The position numbers and the translations under genes were made by a program. Below, one piece after another: positions 44,837 to 53,534 of a stretch of 64,000 nucleotides of DNA (position 1 is its first letter; every line of letters starts with the position of its first letter). Under the pieces are notes generated by a model. It saw only the letters and a list, made by a program, of their open reading frames with translations, searched no databases and was not told the DNA's origin. This DNA is from Brachyspira murdochii DSM 12563 (GTDB lineage Bacteria > Spirochaetota > Brachyspiria > Brachyspirales > Brachyspiraceae): positions 1,354,919 through 1,418,918 of the forward strand of contig NC_014150.1 in NCBI RefSeq assembly GCF_000092845.1, given 5' to 3'.

Positions 44837-46498
44837 TTATTTGTATAAAAATCTCTTTATTTTCTTTGTAGGATTTTTAATAAACTCCTCTTCTTGAATA
44901 GTAAAACCTGATATTCTTCCAAACTCTGGAAGAACTTTATTAACTTCTATTCTATTTTTCTCTATTAGTTTATTAATATCTTCATTACTTAAATTTTCGG
45001 CTTTAACTCTTTCATTATCCAAATATATAAGAGCATGAAGTTTGTTATCTCTTTGTACAACTAAAGATTCTGCTATATAAGGCATAGTATTTAACTTGCT
45101 TTCAATCTCTTCCGGATAAATATTCTGTCCGCTTGCCCCAAGAAGCATGTTCTTACTTCTTCCTCTTATAAATATTCTATTATTTTCACCAAGCACCCCC
45201 AAATCTCCAGTTCTAAGCCAGCCGTCTTTAGAAAGCACATCAGCAGTAGCCTTATAATTTTTATAATAACCAAGCATAACATTCTCGCCTCTTACCATTA
45301 TCTCCCCTACTTCGCCTTCTTTTTCAGCATCGATTTTTACTTCAAGCGTGTCAATTATGCAGCCGCAGCTTCTAGCAACATGCTTATTCCAAGGTCCGTA
45401 GCTTATTAAAGGTCCGCATTCAGTCATTCCGTATCCTACTGTGAATTTAAAACCTATATCCATAAGAAACTTTTCTACATCAGCATTCAAGGCACTTCCC
45501 CCTATAATAAGCTCGTAAAAATTGCCTCCGAAAGCCTCTGTTAAATTATTTCTTATCTTAGATTTTAATAAAGATGATACTATCGGAAGTTTTAATAATT
45601 TTGATATTAAAGGTTTTTCTATAGTAGGAAGTATTTTTTTAAGATAAATTTTTTCTATAATAAGAGGTACCATAAGTATAAGATTAGGTTTAACCTCACT
45701 GAATGCTTTTAATAAAATATTAGGACTAGGTATAGCATTAAGCATATATATGCAAGCCCCTTTAGAAAAAGGAAACAAAAAGTCAAATAAACAGCCGAAT
45801 ACATGAGCAAGAGGAAGAAAAGAAAGGATATGATCATTTGCCTTTACTGGCATATTAGCTATGGCAAATCTTATATTAGCTGCAAGCGAATTATGATTAA
45901 GCATAACGCCTTTACTAAATCCAGTAGTTCCAGAAGTATATATTATAGTAGCTAAAGTATCATTTTCAAATATTGTAAGATTAAAAGTATCTTTAGTTAA
46001 ATCATTTATCTCTATATCGTTAAAAATATTTTCTTTTTTATTATTTTTACTGTCTTCATTTTTTTGATTATCTGTATTTTTTTGAACAAAAGTATCAAAG
46101 TTTTCTAAATAAAAAGACTTGTTTATTAAAGATAACGTATTTTCATCAATGGCTTCTATTATACGCTTGTCTGCAAAAAGAAATTTAGAACCTGAATCTT
46201 TTATAATAGAAGCAATATCTTCTTTTGAAAAATCAACTAATATAGGCACAACAACTGCTCCATAGCTTACTATTGAAATATATGTTAAAGCCCAATGAAC
46301 AGAATTAGCCCCGCATAAAGCTATCTTTTCACCTTTGTGAATATCAAGTTTTTTGAATGCTGTATGTATTTTTAATATGTTTTTAGCAACATCAGAGTAT
46401 TTTAATATATTATCTGTACCGTAATCAGCTAATGCATTTATATCCCAATTTTCTTTAATGGTATTTAGAATATAATCACTTAATCTTTCTTTAATCAT
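44837..46498 (-). CDS. Long-chain acyl-CoA synthetase (AMP-binding)
   Basis: 553 residues of the ANL superfamily. The P-loop IIYTSGTTGFSKGV, the GYGMTECGPLISYG adenylate motif, DGWLRTGDLG and the C-terminal ASGQNIYPEEIES with a late catalytic Lys (NPTKKIKR) are all visible. It activates fatty acids to acyl-CoA through acyl-AMP. AGGAG precedes ATG. The gene is followed upstream by the PAQR-like membrane gene. Confidence 0.9.
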   Translation of the reverse strand: MIKERLSDYILNTIKENWDINALADYGTDNILKYSDVAKNILKIHTAFKKLDIHKGEKIALCGANSVHWALTYISIVSYGAVVVPILVDFSKEDIASIIKDSGSKFLFADKRIIEAIDENTLSLINKSFYLENFDTFVQKNTDNQKNEDSKNNKKENIFNDIEINDLTKDTFNLTIFENDTLATIIYTSGTTGFSKGVMLNHNSLAANIRFAIANMPVKANDHILSFLPLAHVFGCLFDFLFPFSKGACIYMLNAIPSPNILLKAFSEVKPNLILMVPLIIEKIYLKKILPTIEKPLISKLLKLPIVSSLLKSKIRNNLTEAFGGNFYELIIGGSALNADVEKFLMDIGFKFTVGYGMTECGPLISYGPWNKHVARSCGCIIDTLEVKIDAEKEGEVGEIMVRGENVMLGYYKNYKATADVLSKDGWLRTGDLGVLGENNRIFIRGRSKNMLLGASGQNIYPEEIESKLNTMPYIAESLVVQRDNKLHALIYLDNERVKAENLSNEDINKLIEKNRIEVNKVLPEFGRISGFTIQEEEFIKNPTKKIKRFLYK

Positions 46499-46537
46499 GT
46501 TTTTCTCCTAGTATTTATCATATATATTATAGTAATT

Positions 46538-47209
46538 TTAGAAGATATTAGCAACATATCTGAACATAAAAACCGCATGGCATATATTTGATATTATAAG
46601 AAGTGAATAAAATAAAGGCAGAAATAAAGTATATCTTTTATTTGATTCATACATAGCAAGTCTATAAAAAACCATAGCTACAGTAAGAAGAAGAAACCCA
46701 GTAAGATAAAGTATAGCCCCATATTCTCCTGCAGCAGATGAAATCTTTGATATTGCTATAAGCCATACCCAATTTAATATAAGGTAGTATATAGTCTCAG
46801 TAGCATCTCGCCATCTGTAGCCGAATACGCTTCTTAAAGTAATACCAAGCACGCAAAGTCCTGTAATAATACCGAAGAAACTCCAGCCCCAGCCATTTTT
46901 TAAAAGTATTAGACAAGGAGGAATATAAACTCCCCATATCATCATAATAAAAAATGCATGAGAAAGTATATAAAAAACTTTTTTAGCTTTATTATTAAAC
47001 GGGAAAAAATGATATATAGAATTAATTATATAAAATATGATAAGAAAACTTGAATAAAGAGAAAAAGATGTTATCTCCCTTGCTGTATTGGAATTGATAA
47101 TCAAAAGAACCAAAACAGCAACAGCAGAACTTGCACATATTATGCATATAACAGCACATATAGCAGATACTGATGTTCTTATATTATTATTTTTTTTAAT
47201 ACTATCCAT
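46538..47209 (-). CDS. PAQR / haemolysin III family membrane protein
   Basis: 223 residues with seven predicted helices. It shows the family features NSIYHFFPFNNKAKKVFYILSHAFFIMMIWGVYIPPCLI and a C-terminal SNICHAVFMFRYV with the conserved His. In PAQR proteins these His residues and an early Ser/Asp bind zinc in a hydrolase-like site. The haemolysin label is historical; activity is unproven here. It precedes the acyl-CoA synthetase gene by 39 bp, hinting at a lipid-related operon. Confidence 0.75.
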   Translation of the reverse strand: MDSIKKNNNIRTSVSAICAVICIICASSAVAVLVLLIINSNTAREITSFSLYSSFLIIFYIINSIYHFFPFNNKAKKVFYILSHAFFIMMIWGVYIPPCLILLKNGWGWSFFGIITGLCVLGITLRSVFGYRWRDATETIYYLILNWVWLIAISKISSAAGEYGAILYLTGFLLLTVAMVFYRLAMYESNKRYTLFLPLFYSLLIISNICHAVFMFRYVANIF

Positions 47210-47326
47210 AATAGTGTATATATTAACTCTTATTTATAATAAAGTAAATGGTGATTTGTAACTATATAATGAAAATAATTAAAAATATATTAAATCTCGT
47301 CATAAAACAACATTAATTAATATTAC

Positions 47327-47702
47327 AAATTTAAAAAGCACTTGGGTGGGCAGCCATAATAACATTTAAAGCAAAAAATAAAAAACTAGGCAGAAATAAC
47401 AGATAATATTAAAAAATTTAAAGGGTGGGGAATGAAAATAAATTTTTAAACTTTATTTAAATCCCCGCCCTTTTAGATTTAAATACTTATTCCTTTTAGT
47501 ATTAATTTGATTAAATCTATAATACAATATTTCTAAAGCACACCCGCCCAAGCGTTATTTAAATTTGCACTTTACTCCACGCACGTAGAGCGGATTTTTT
47601 TATATAGATTAATTTTAAATCATGATTTTTATTTTATGTAAGAATTTCATTCTGCGTGCGTTGAAAGGTATTGTAAATTAAAGATGCACTTGTGTTGCAC
47701 CA
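47327..47702 (+). repeat. Intergenic repeat cluster C (one unit)
   Basis: One full unit in the same orientation as clusters A and B. It has CACTTGGGTGGGCAGCC, then AAAGGGTGGGGA with TCCCCGCCCTTTTAGATTTAAA, then CACCCGCCCAAGCG, and CCACGCACG paired with CGTGCGTTG. The rest of the 47210-47842 gap is AT-rich with no gene. Confidence 0.8.
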
Positions 47703-47842
47703 CTTTATTTATAAAAAACAATATATATATATACTCTAATATAATAGATACAAAATCACAGCTTCTATATTGTAATTTTTATCATTGTGAATTATCATCT
47801 AATAAACTTTTTAATCCTAAATAATCACATAAAGAAAAAACT

Positions 47843-48694
47843 ATGAAAAATGACATAAAAATAGGAGCTTTATTAATAATATTTTCTGCTTTATCATTTT
47901 CTATTATGGAGATAGCAGTAAAAATTTCTGGATCCAGAATACCAGTTATGGAACAGGTTTTTGCACGTAATTTTATCACATTATTTATAAGCGGATTTGT
48001 TATGATAAAAAACAGAGAGAAATTTTTTCCTGATAAAAAGAATATAGTTTCAATATTATGTAGGTCTGCTTCTGGGTATTTGGGTATTATAGCTTATTTT
48101 TATGCTGCTAATAATATGATACTTGCCGATGCTTCTGTGCTTCAAAAAACTTCGCCTTTTTGGTCTAGTTTATTTGCTTTCATACTTATTAAAGAGAAGA
48201 TATTAAAAGTACAGTGGATTGGATTGATTATTGCGGCAATAGGATCTATTTTTGTTATAAAGCCTACTATGAACTCAAATGTTTTTCCAGCTTTAGTAGC
48301 ATTATCATCTGCTATGTTTGCTGGAATATCATATGCTATAATAGGTTCTCTTAAAGGAAAAGAAAGTAATTCATTAATAATATTTTATTTTTCATTATTT
48401 TCATGCTTATTCTCATTATTTTTTATAAAAAGTTTTGTAATGCCTAATATATTTGAATTATTAATGCTTCTGCTTATAGGCATATTTGCAGGATTTGGTC
48501 AGTTCTTTCTAACAATAGCATACAAAAAGGCACCTGTTTCCGCTGTGAGTATATTTAATTATACTGGAGTAATATTTTCATATTTATTCAGTGTATTTTT
48601 GTTTAATGAGATTGCAGATATATACTCGGTAATAGGTATGATTATTATAATACTTGCTGCTGCATTAGTATACTATTATAAAAGAAAAGCATAA
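47843..48694 (+). CDS. EamA/DMT family transporter
   Basis: 283 residues and ten helices in two EamA units (LIIFSALSFSIMEIAVKISG and ALSSAMFAGISYAIIGSLKG). The conserved AYFYAANNMILADASVLQKTSPFWSSL and AYKKAPVSAVSIFNYTGVIFSYLFSV blocks are present. A drug/metabolite exporter of unknown substrate. It is a single gene with repeat cluster C upstream. Confidence 0.85.
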   Translation: MKNDIKIGALLIIFSALSFSIMEIAVKISGSRIPVMEQVFARNFITLFISGFVMIKNREKFFPDKKNIVSILCRSASGYLGIIAYFYAANNMILADASVLQKTSPFWSSLFAFILIKEKILKVQWIGLIIAAIGSIFVIKPTMNSNVFPALVALSSAMFAGISYAIIGSLKGKESNSLIIFYFSLFSCLFSLFFIKSFVMPNIFELLMLLLIGIFAGFGQFFLTIAYKKAPVSAVSIFNYTGVIFSYLFSVFLFNEIADIYSVIGMIIIILAAALVYYYKRKA

Positions 48695-48729
48695 TTAATG
48701 CAGTACAAATTTATTTATTGTTATTGCTA

Positions 48730-48798
48730 ATAAAAATTGTTCGCTAAAAATATATAGCAAATGATGCTGTCCCCTTTGGCTGCTCACAATTTTTATAT
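48730..48798 (+). terminator. Structured 3' region after the EamA gene
   Basis: AATAAAAATTGT can pair with ACAATTTTTATATT, enclosing a small GCTA/TAGC hairpin and a GCTGTCCCCTTTGGCTGC stretch unusual in GC for this genome. It could be a terminator or a small RNA. Evidence is folding by eye only. Confidence 0.3.
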
Positions 48799-48898
48799 TT
48801 GGCTTTCTAATATTTAAAAATTACTATTTTATATAAAATTTAAATTATAAAATTATAGAATTATACGATAAATCTATAAAACTAATGGGATAAATAAT

Positions 48899-49867
48899 AT
48901 GATGATAAATGAAACATTAAGAAAAGATATATTAAACAGATTTAAAAATAAAAAAATAGCAGTTTTGCATGGCGGACAAAATGAAGAGAGAGAAGTTTCT
49001 TTAAGAAGCGGTAAAAATGTTTATAAGGCATTAACAAGTTTTGAGGAACTCAAAGATAATTGTATACTCATAGATGTTCAGGACGCTTATGATTTAGTAA
49101 AAACTCTTAAAGAAAATAATATAGAATACTGCTATAATATACTACATGGTACTTCTGGAGAGGACGGAACTATACAGGGACTTTTAGAAAGCCTTAATAT
49201 AAAATATACAGGCGAAAACATTTTGGTTAGTGCCGTTTGTATGAATAAAGTTTATACTAAAAGAATATGGAAATCTTCAAATGTATCTACTTCCGATTTT
49301 GTACTTCTTAAAGATGTAAAAGATGTTAATAACACTTCCGCTGGCGGATTAAACTTCCCTATTATAATAAAGCCTATATCAAGCGGTTCTAGTGTGGGAG
49401 TATCTTTAATAAAAAATAAAGAAGAGTTTGATAATACTATAAAAAAAATAGAAGATATTAATAATTATTTTTTAGAGCCTTATATAAAAGGTAAAGAAAT
49501 AACTGTAGGTTTGGTAAAAGAAGAAGATGATATTTATGTATTTCCTATACTAGGCATTAATTCAAAAAATGAAATATACGATTATGATGCAAAATACACA
49601 CCGGGTAAAACAGAATTAGAAGTTCCAGCAAAAATATCAAAAGATATTGAAAAAAAAGTTATAGAAACTTGTAAAAGAGCATATACAGTTTTAGGCTGCG
49701 GAGGACTTTCAAGAATAGATGCTATTATTGCTAATGATGAAGTTTATCTGATGGAAGTTAATACTCAAAGCGGTATGACTGATACTTCTGATGTACCTGC
49801 TATGGCAAAAAACTGCGGCATTGAATTTGCTGATCTTGCTTTATATATTTTAGGACTTCTTAAATAA
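48899..49867 (+). CDS. ddl: D-alanine--D-alanine ligase
   Basis: 322 residues of the ATP-grasp fold. AVLHGGQNEEREVSLRSG at the N-terminus, NILHGTSGEDGTIQGLLE, IIKPISSGSSVGVSL and the C-terminal LMEVNTQSGMTDTSDVPAMA are all typical of Ddl. The usual NTxPG is NTQSG here. It makes the D-Ala-D-Ala dipeptide of peptidoglycan. The protein has a slightly extended N-terminus. It converges with the methyltransferase gene, 17 bp apart. Confidence 0.92.
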   Translation: MMINETLRKDILNRFKNKKIAVLHGGQNEEREVSLRSGKNVYKALTSFEELKDNCILIDVQDAYDLVKTLKENNIEYCYNILHGTSGEDGTIQGLLESLNIKYTGENILVSAVCMNKVYTKRIWKSSNVSTSDFVLLKDVKDVNNTSAGGLNFPIIIKPISSGSSVGVSLIKNKEEFDNTIKKIEDINNYFLEPYIKGKEITVGLVKEEDDIYVFPILGINSKNEIYDYDAKYTPGKTELEVPAKISKDIEKKVIETCKRAYTVLGCGGLSRIDAIIANDEVYLMEVNTQSGMTDTSDVPAMAKNCGIEFADLALYILGLLK

Positions 49868-49884
49868 AATAAATTATGGGGCAT

Positions 49885-51501
49885 TTAGCTTATAAAATTA
49901 TCTATCTCTTTTAAGATATTTTTCTTTAAGGCTTCTCTTTTCTTTTTTATATTTTTTAGAATATCTGAAGCTAATTTTGCATCTTTAAGAGATTTTCTTA
50001 TCTGCCAAAAACCGCTGTCCCATAAAGTTATTTTAAACTTATCAGTGTTTATTTTATCTATATTAGAATAAAAATATTTATAAAGCTCTTTAGAAGCATT
50101 TATAAGTTCAAATGCTTCATTTGAAATATATTTTTTATTTTCTTTAATATAAATAAAAGCAAACCGTTTCTCATTATTATATTCAAAGCTACTGCAATTA
50201 AAACATACTTCTTTATAATCAAAAGGGTAAAAATGGTTAATTATTCTGTAACAATTATCTTTATAAATAATATTATCCATAGCAGAGCTTTGATTTGAAG
50301 TAGAAAATAAAGTCCATACTACACAGTCAAGTATAAAAGTTTTTTCTAATTCTTTTTTGGGTATAGAGAACTGATCGCTGCCGTTAAGCCAATCAACTTT
50401 TGTACATCTTCTTACAGCATGTATAATCATAGCCTTTTCAAAATTTTCTTCTGTAATAGAGAGAGACCCTGCCGAAGCCTGAGGAGCTGAAAATATGGCA
50501 GTAAGATTTTGTTTCTGCAAATCACTTCCGCAGCTCATAAGAGAGCCTATAAAACCGTCGCATACTTTATCTCTTATATCTTTGCCGTCTATTTTTACTT
50601 TTATAGCCGATGATAAAGGTACAAAAGTTTTTGAAGTTCTTACTCTATTTATCCATTTATTGAGAAGTCTGCTGCTGTCTACTACACTATAATTCTTTTT
50701 GTATAAAAAATTGCTGTCATCATCTAATACATCTAATATTATATCCTGTGTTTTTATATTTTCCTTTTTATCTATTTTCCATATTATAAAACTTACTGGA
50801 AAAGGAGTTGTTTTTGATGTGTTGTCAAAATTTGAAGATGAAAATATAAAACCTTTTTTAAACTTATAACTGCATACTTTATCTCTAAACTTTTCATTGT
50901 TATTGTATTTTATATAATTAGTCTTTGAAAATAAAGCAAGATAAACATTATCATTATTTTCAAACTCTTTATGTATTCTAAACAAAAATTGGGTATAAAG
51001 TTCTCTTGAGGCATCGCCTAATTTTTCTTTATGCATAATATTTCTTATTTTACTTATACTTACACTTTTTTTGCTTTTAGAATTAGCTCCTGCAACTTGG
51101 CTTGTAGCATAAGGCGGATTTATTAGTATAAGCCATTTTATATTTTTATTATTCAAATCATTCTGAAGTTTTTGAGGAAGTTTTTTATAATTAAAAGAAT
51201 TATCTTCTATATCATCATTTAAATAATCATACTGAAATAAATATGAACAATCAAAATTATTTCTGCAATAATCTATATCATCATTATCTATTGTAGACAT
51301 ATATAAATATTTATAGCATTCTTTATCAAGATAATATTCTAAATTACCTTTTCCGCATGCCATATCCCATATTCTGTATTTACCGCTTTTAAGTTCTTTT
51401 TTATCTATCACATCGTAAATATAATGCATGGCTTTATTAGCAAAATTAAGCGGCGTATAAAATTCTCCAAGATATCTTTGTTTAGAGTTATGTTCGTTCA
51501 T
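49885..51501 (-). CDS. Orphan N6-adenine DNA methyltransferase
   Basis: 538 residues. RYLGEFYTPLNFANKAM and WDMACGKGNLEYYL (SAM-binding motif I) are followed by LILINPPYA, the NPPY catalytic motif of N6-adenine methylases. The long C-terminal part may hold target recognition. The arrangement is HsdM-like or type IIG-like, but no restriction subunit, specificity subunit or nuclease motif lies nearby. It could be a regulatory methylase or the leftover of a restriction-modification system. It borders repeat cluster D on its 5' side. Confidence 0.8.
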   Translation of the reverse strand: MNEHNSKQRYLGEFYTPLNFANKAMHYIYDVIDKKELKSGKYRIWDMACGKGNLEYYLDKECYKYLYMSTIDNDDIDYCRNNFDCSYLFQYDYLNDDIEDNSFNYKKLPQKLQNDLNNKNIKWLILINPPYATSQVAGANSKSKKSVSISKIRNIMHKEKLGDASRELYTQFLFRIHKEFENNDNVYLALFSKTNYIKYNNNEKFRDKVCSYKFKKGFIFSSSNFDNTSKTTPFPVSFIIWKIDKKENIKTQDIILDVLDDDSNFLYKKNYSVVDSSRLLNKWINRVRTSKTFVPLSSAIKVKIDGKDIRDKVCDGFIGSLMSCGSDLQKQNLTAIFSAPQASAGSLSITEENFEKAMIIHAVRRCTKVDWLNGSDQFSIPKKELEKTFILDCVVWTLFSTSNQSSAMDNIIYKDNCYRIINHFYPFDYKEVCFNCSSFEYNNEKRFAFIYIKENKKYISNEAFELINASKELYKYFYSNIDKINTDKFKITLWDSGFWQIRKSLKDAKLASDILKNIKKKREALKKNILKEIDNFIS

Positions 51502-51634
51502 AGTTTTAATTTATATAATTTTTTATTTAATATTTTACAGCTAATAATTTTTTATTGCAATTTCAAGTATTCATTTTATGATAAATTAATCAAAACAGAT
51601 TTTTTAAATGCATTTTATATGCAAGGAGGAAAGT

Positions 51635-52010
51635 CTTAAATTTAAATAACGCTTGGGCGGGTGTATTTTTTGAAGTAAAGGATTACAAATTTTATCAAAG
51701 CCTATATAAAAAATAAAGCCTTTAAATCTAAAAGGGCGGGAATTTAAATAAAGTTTTAAAATTTATTCTCACCCCCACCCTCTAAATCTTTTAATACTAT
51801 CTGTTATTTATAAATGATTTTTCTTCTTTAGCTTCAACTGTTATTCTGGCGGCCCACCCAAGCGGTTTTTAAATTTATAAAACTCTTCAACGCACGTTTA
51901 ACTTTATTCTTATAAATAATAAAAATTAGAATTATAAATTAATTAATATTTTAAAAATTCGTTCTGCGTGCGTAGAGTAAGAGGAAATTTAAATAATGCT
52001 TTAGGCTAGC
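51635..52010 (-). repeat. Intergenic repeat cluster D (one unit, inverted)
   Basis: The reverse complement gives the same order as clusters A-C: ACGCACGCAGAACG with CGTGCGTTGAAGAG, CGCTTGGGTGGGCCGCC, AGAGGGTGGGGG with TTCCCGCCCTTTTAGATTTAAA, and CACCCGCCCAAGCG. It fills the 51502-52035 gap. No gene was found. Confidence 0.8.
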
Positions 52011-52035
52011 ATACACAATAGTTTTGATAAACTTT

Positions 52036-53001
52036 TTAGAAAGCCTTTATTTTCAATATATCATGTATATGAACTACACCGATAGGTTTAGCATTTTCTT
52101 TATCTAGTACAACAAGATTTGTGATTTTACCTTCCATCATATGCAAAGCCTCCCCTATTAAAGTATCTTCATAAATAACTTTAGGAGAAGTATTCATAAT
52201 ATCTTTAACTTTTTTAGAGAGAATATTTTGTATATCATTATCTTTTACAAGAAGTCTTTTCAAATCTCCATCTACTATTATACCTTTTAATATATTATTA
52301 TTATCAACAGCAATAGCTACACCAAGTTTGCATTCTATTATTTTAAATAGAGCGTCTTGTAAAGTAGCATTAATAGATACTATAGGCAAATTTTCAGTAT
52401 GCATAATAGATTTAACTTTAGCTAACTGTCTTCCCAAACTTCCTCCGGGGTGAAAAACAGCGAAATCTTCTGCTCTAAATCCTCTAATCTCCATTAAAGC
52501 AGTAGCAAGAGCATCAGATAATGCCAAAGAAGCAGTAGTACTGACAGTAGGAGCCAATTTTAAAGGACAGGCCTCTTCTTTAACATATGTCAGAAGAACA
52601 ATTTTTGCATTTTTGGCAAGAGTGGAATCTATTTCATTTGTAACAGCAATGTATGAAATATTCTGTCTTAAAAGCCAATTAACAAGCTCTATAATCTCAC
52701 GCGATTCTCCGCCTTTAGAATATAGTATGCAGTAATCATCTTTAGTAATCATACCAAAATCTCCATGCATACATTCGTTAGGGTCTACAAAGAAACTTGG
52801 CGTTCCAGTAGAGGCAAAAGTGGCAGCAGCCTTTCTTGCTATATGCCCGCTTTTACCTACTCCGGATGTTATCACTCTTCCCCTAATTTTAAAAAGCTCT
52901 TTCACAGCATTTTCAAAATTAATGTCAAGTTTATCAGATAAATCTCTCAGATTCTCGCTCTCTAATAAAAGAGTAGTCTTTCCTCGTTCTATTATATTCA
53001 T
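52036..53001 (-). CDS. Arabinose-5-phosphate isomerase, KdsD/KpsF type
   Basis: 321 residues. A SIS domain (residues 30-175) contains TSGVGKSGHIARKAAATFASTGTPS, SKGGESREI and the family HPGGSLGR. A tandem CBS pair follows (LPIVSINATLQDALFKIIE and VIYEDTLIGEALHMM). It converts ribulose 5-phosphate to arabinose 5-phosphate for Kdo synthesis, which matches the heptose kinase elsewhere in the window. AAAGG precedes ATG. It closes an operon with yraN and the HD-GYP gene. Confidence 0.9.
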   Translation of the reverse strand: MNIIERGKTTLLLESENLRDLSDKLDINFENAVKELFKIRGRVITSGVGKSGHIARKAAATFASTGTPSFFVDPNECMHGDFGMITKDDYCILYSKGGESREIIELVNWLLRQNISYIAVTNEIDSTLAKNAKIVLLTYVKEEACPLKLAPTVSTTASLALSDALATALMEIRGFRAEDFAVFHPGGSLGRQLAKVKSIMHTENLPIVSINATLQDALFKIIECKLGVAIAVDNNNILKGIIVDGDLKRLLVKDNDIQNILSKKVKDIMNTSPKVIYEDTLIGEALHMMEGKITNLVVLDKENAKPIGVVHIHDILKIKAF

Positions 53002-53021
53002 TACTGCCTTTCCAATTTATA

Positions 53022-53150
53022 TTAATCTATTACATAACTTATCAAGTTTCCTGCAAGTCCTTCTATAGCTTTATCAATATACTTTTTATCTTTTAGCTTT
53101 TTCTTATATAGGTCTATTTTTTCTGGATTAATTTTTACAGCTGTTTTCAT
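53022..53150 (-). CDS. 42-aa basic helical ORF between yraN and the kdsD-type gene
   Basis: The ATG at 53150 follows AGGGGT by five bases, and that ribosome site overlaps the yraN stop. The product is a Lys-rich helical protein with EKIDLYKKKLKDKKYIDKAI and ends in a short hydrophobic helix, followed by TAA. It fits exactly in the gap, with 20 bp on one side and 9 bp on the other, so operon coupling supports it as a real gene. No family is known to me. Confidence 0.6.
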   Translation of the reverse strand: MKTAVKINPEKIDLYKKKLKDKKYIDKAIEGLAGNLISYVID

Positions 53151-53159
53151 ACAATACCC

Positions 53160-53525
53160 CTAAATAAATATATCTTCAATAAAAGATATTTCACGCTTAT
53201 AATGGGTATCGTCTATTAGAACTGCCCCAAAGGAACATTTTTGATTAAAACTTAATCCTTTTTCAATTAAGTATTCTTCAGCTGTTTCGTATAATTTTCT
53301 TTTCTTACGTTCAGATATTGAGTAAGCTGCATATCCAAAACTTCCTTGTCTTCGATATTTTACTTCTATAAACACAATAACAACTCCTTTTGTCATTACT
53401 AAATCTATCTCTCCTCTTGTCTTCTTTCCTCTAAAGTTCCGCTCTAAAAGAGAAAAACCAAGTTTTTCGAGATATTTTAAGGCGATATCCTCTCCTAGAC
53501 TGCCTATCGCTTTTTTGTCAGCCAT
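53160..53525 (-). CDS. YraN/UPF0102 family nuclease-like protein
   Basis: 121 residues of normal length. GEDIALKYLEKLGFSLLERNFRGKKTRGEIDLVMTKGVVIVFIEVKYR shows the restriction-endonuclease-like core with the E-I-D and E-V-K catalytic residues. The biochemical role of the family remains unclear. It lies 9 bp after the HD-GYP gene and 9 bp before the 42-aa ORF. Confidence 0.9.
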   Translation of the reverse strand: MADKKAIGSLGEDIALKYLEKLGFSLLERNFRGKKTRGEIDLVMTKGVVIVFIEVKYRRQGSFGYAAYSISERKKRKLYETAEEYLIEKGLSFNQKCSFGAVLIDDTHYKREISFIEDIFI

Positions 53526-53534
53526 TTTTTAATA

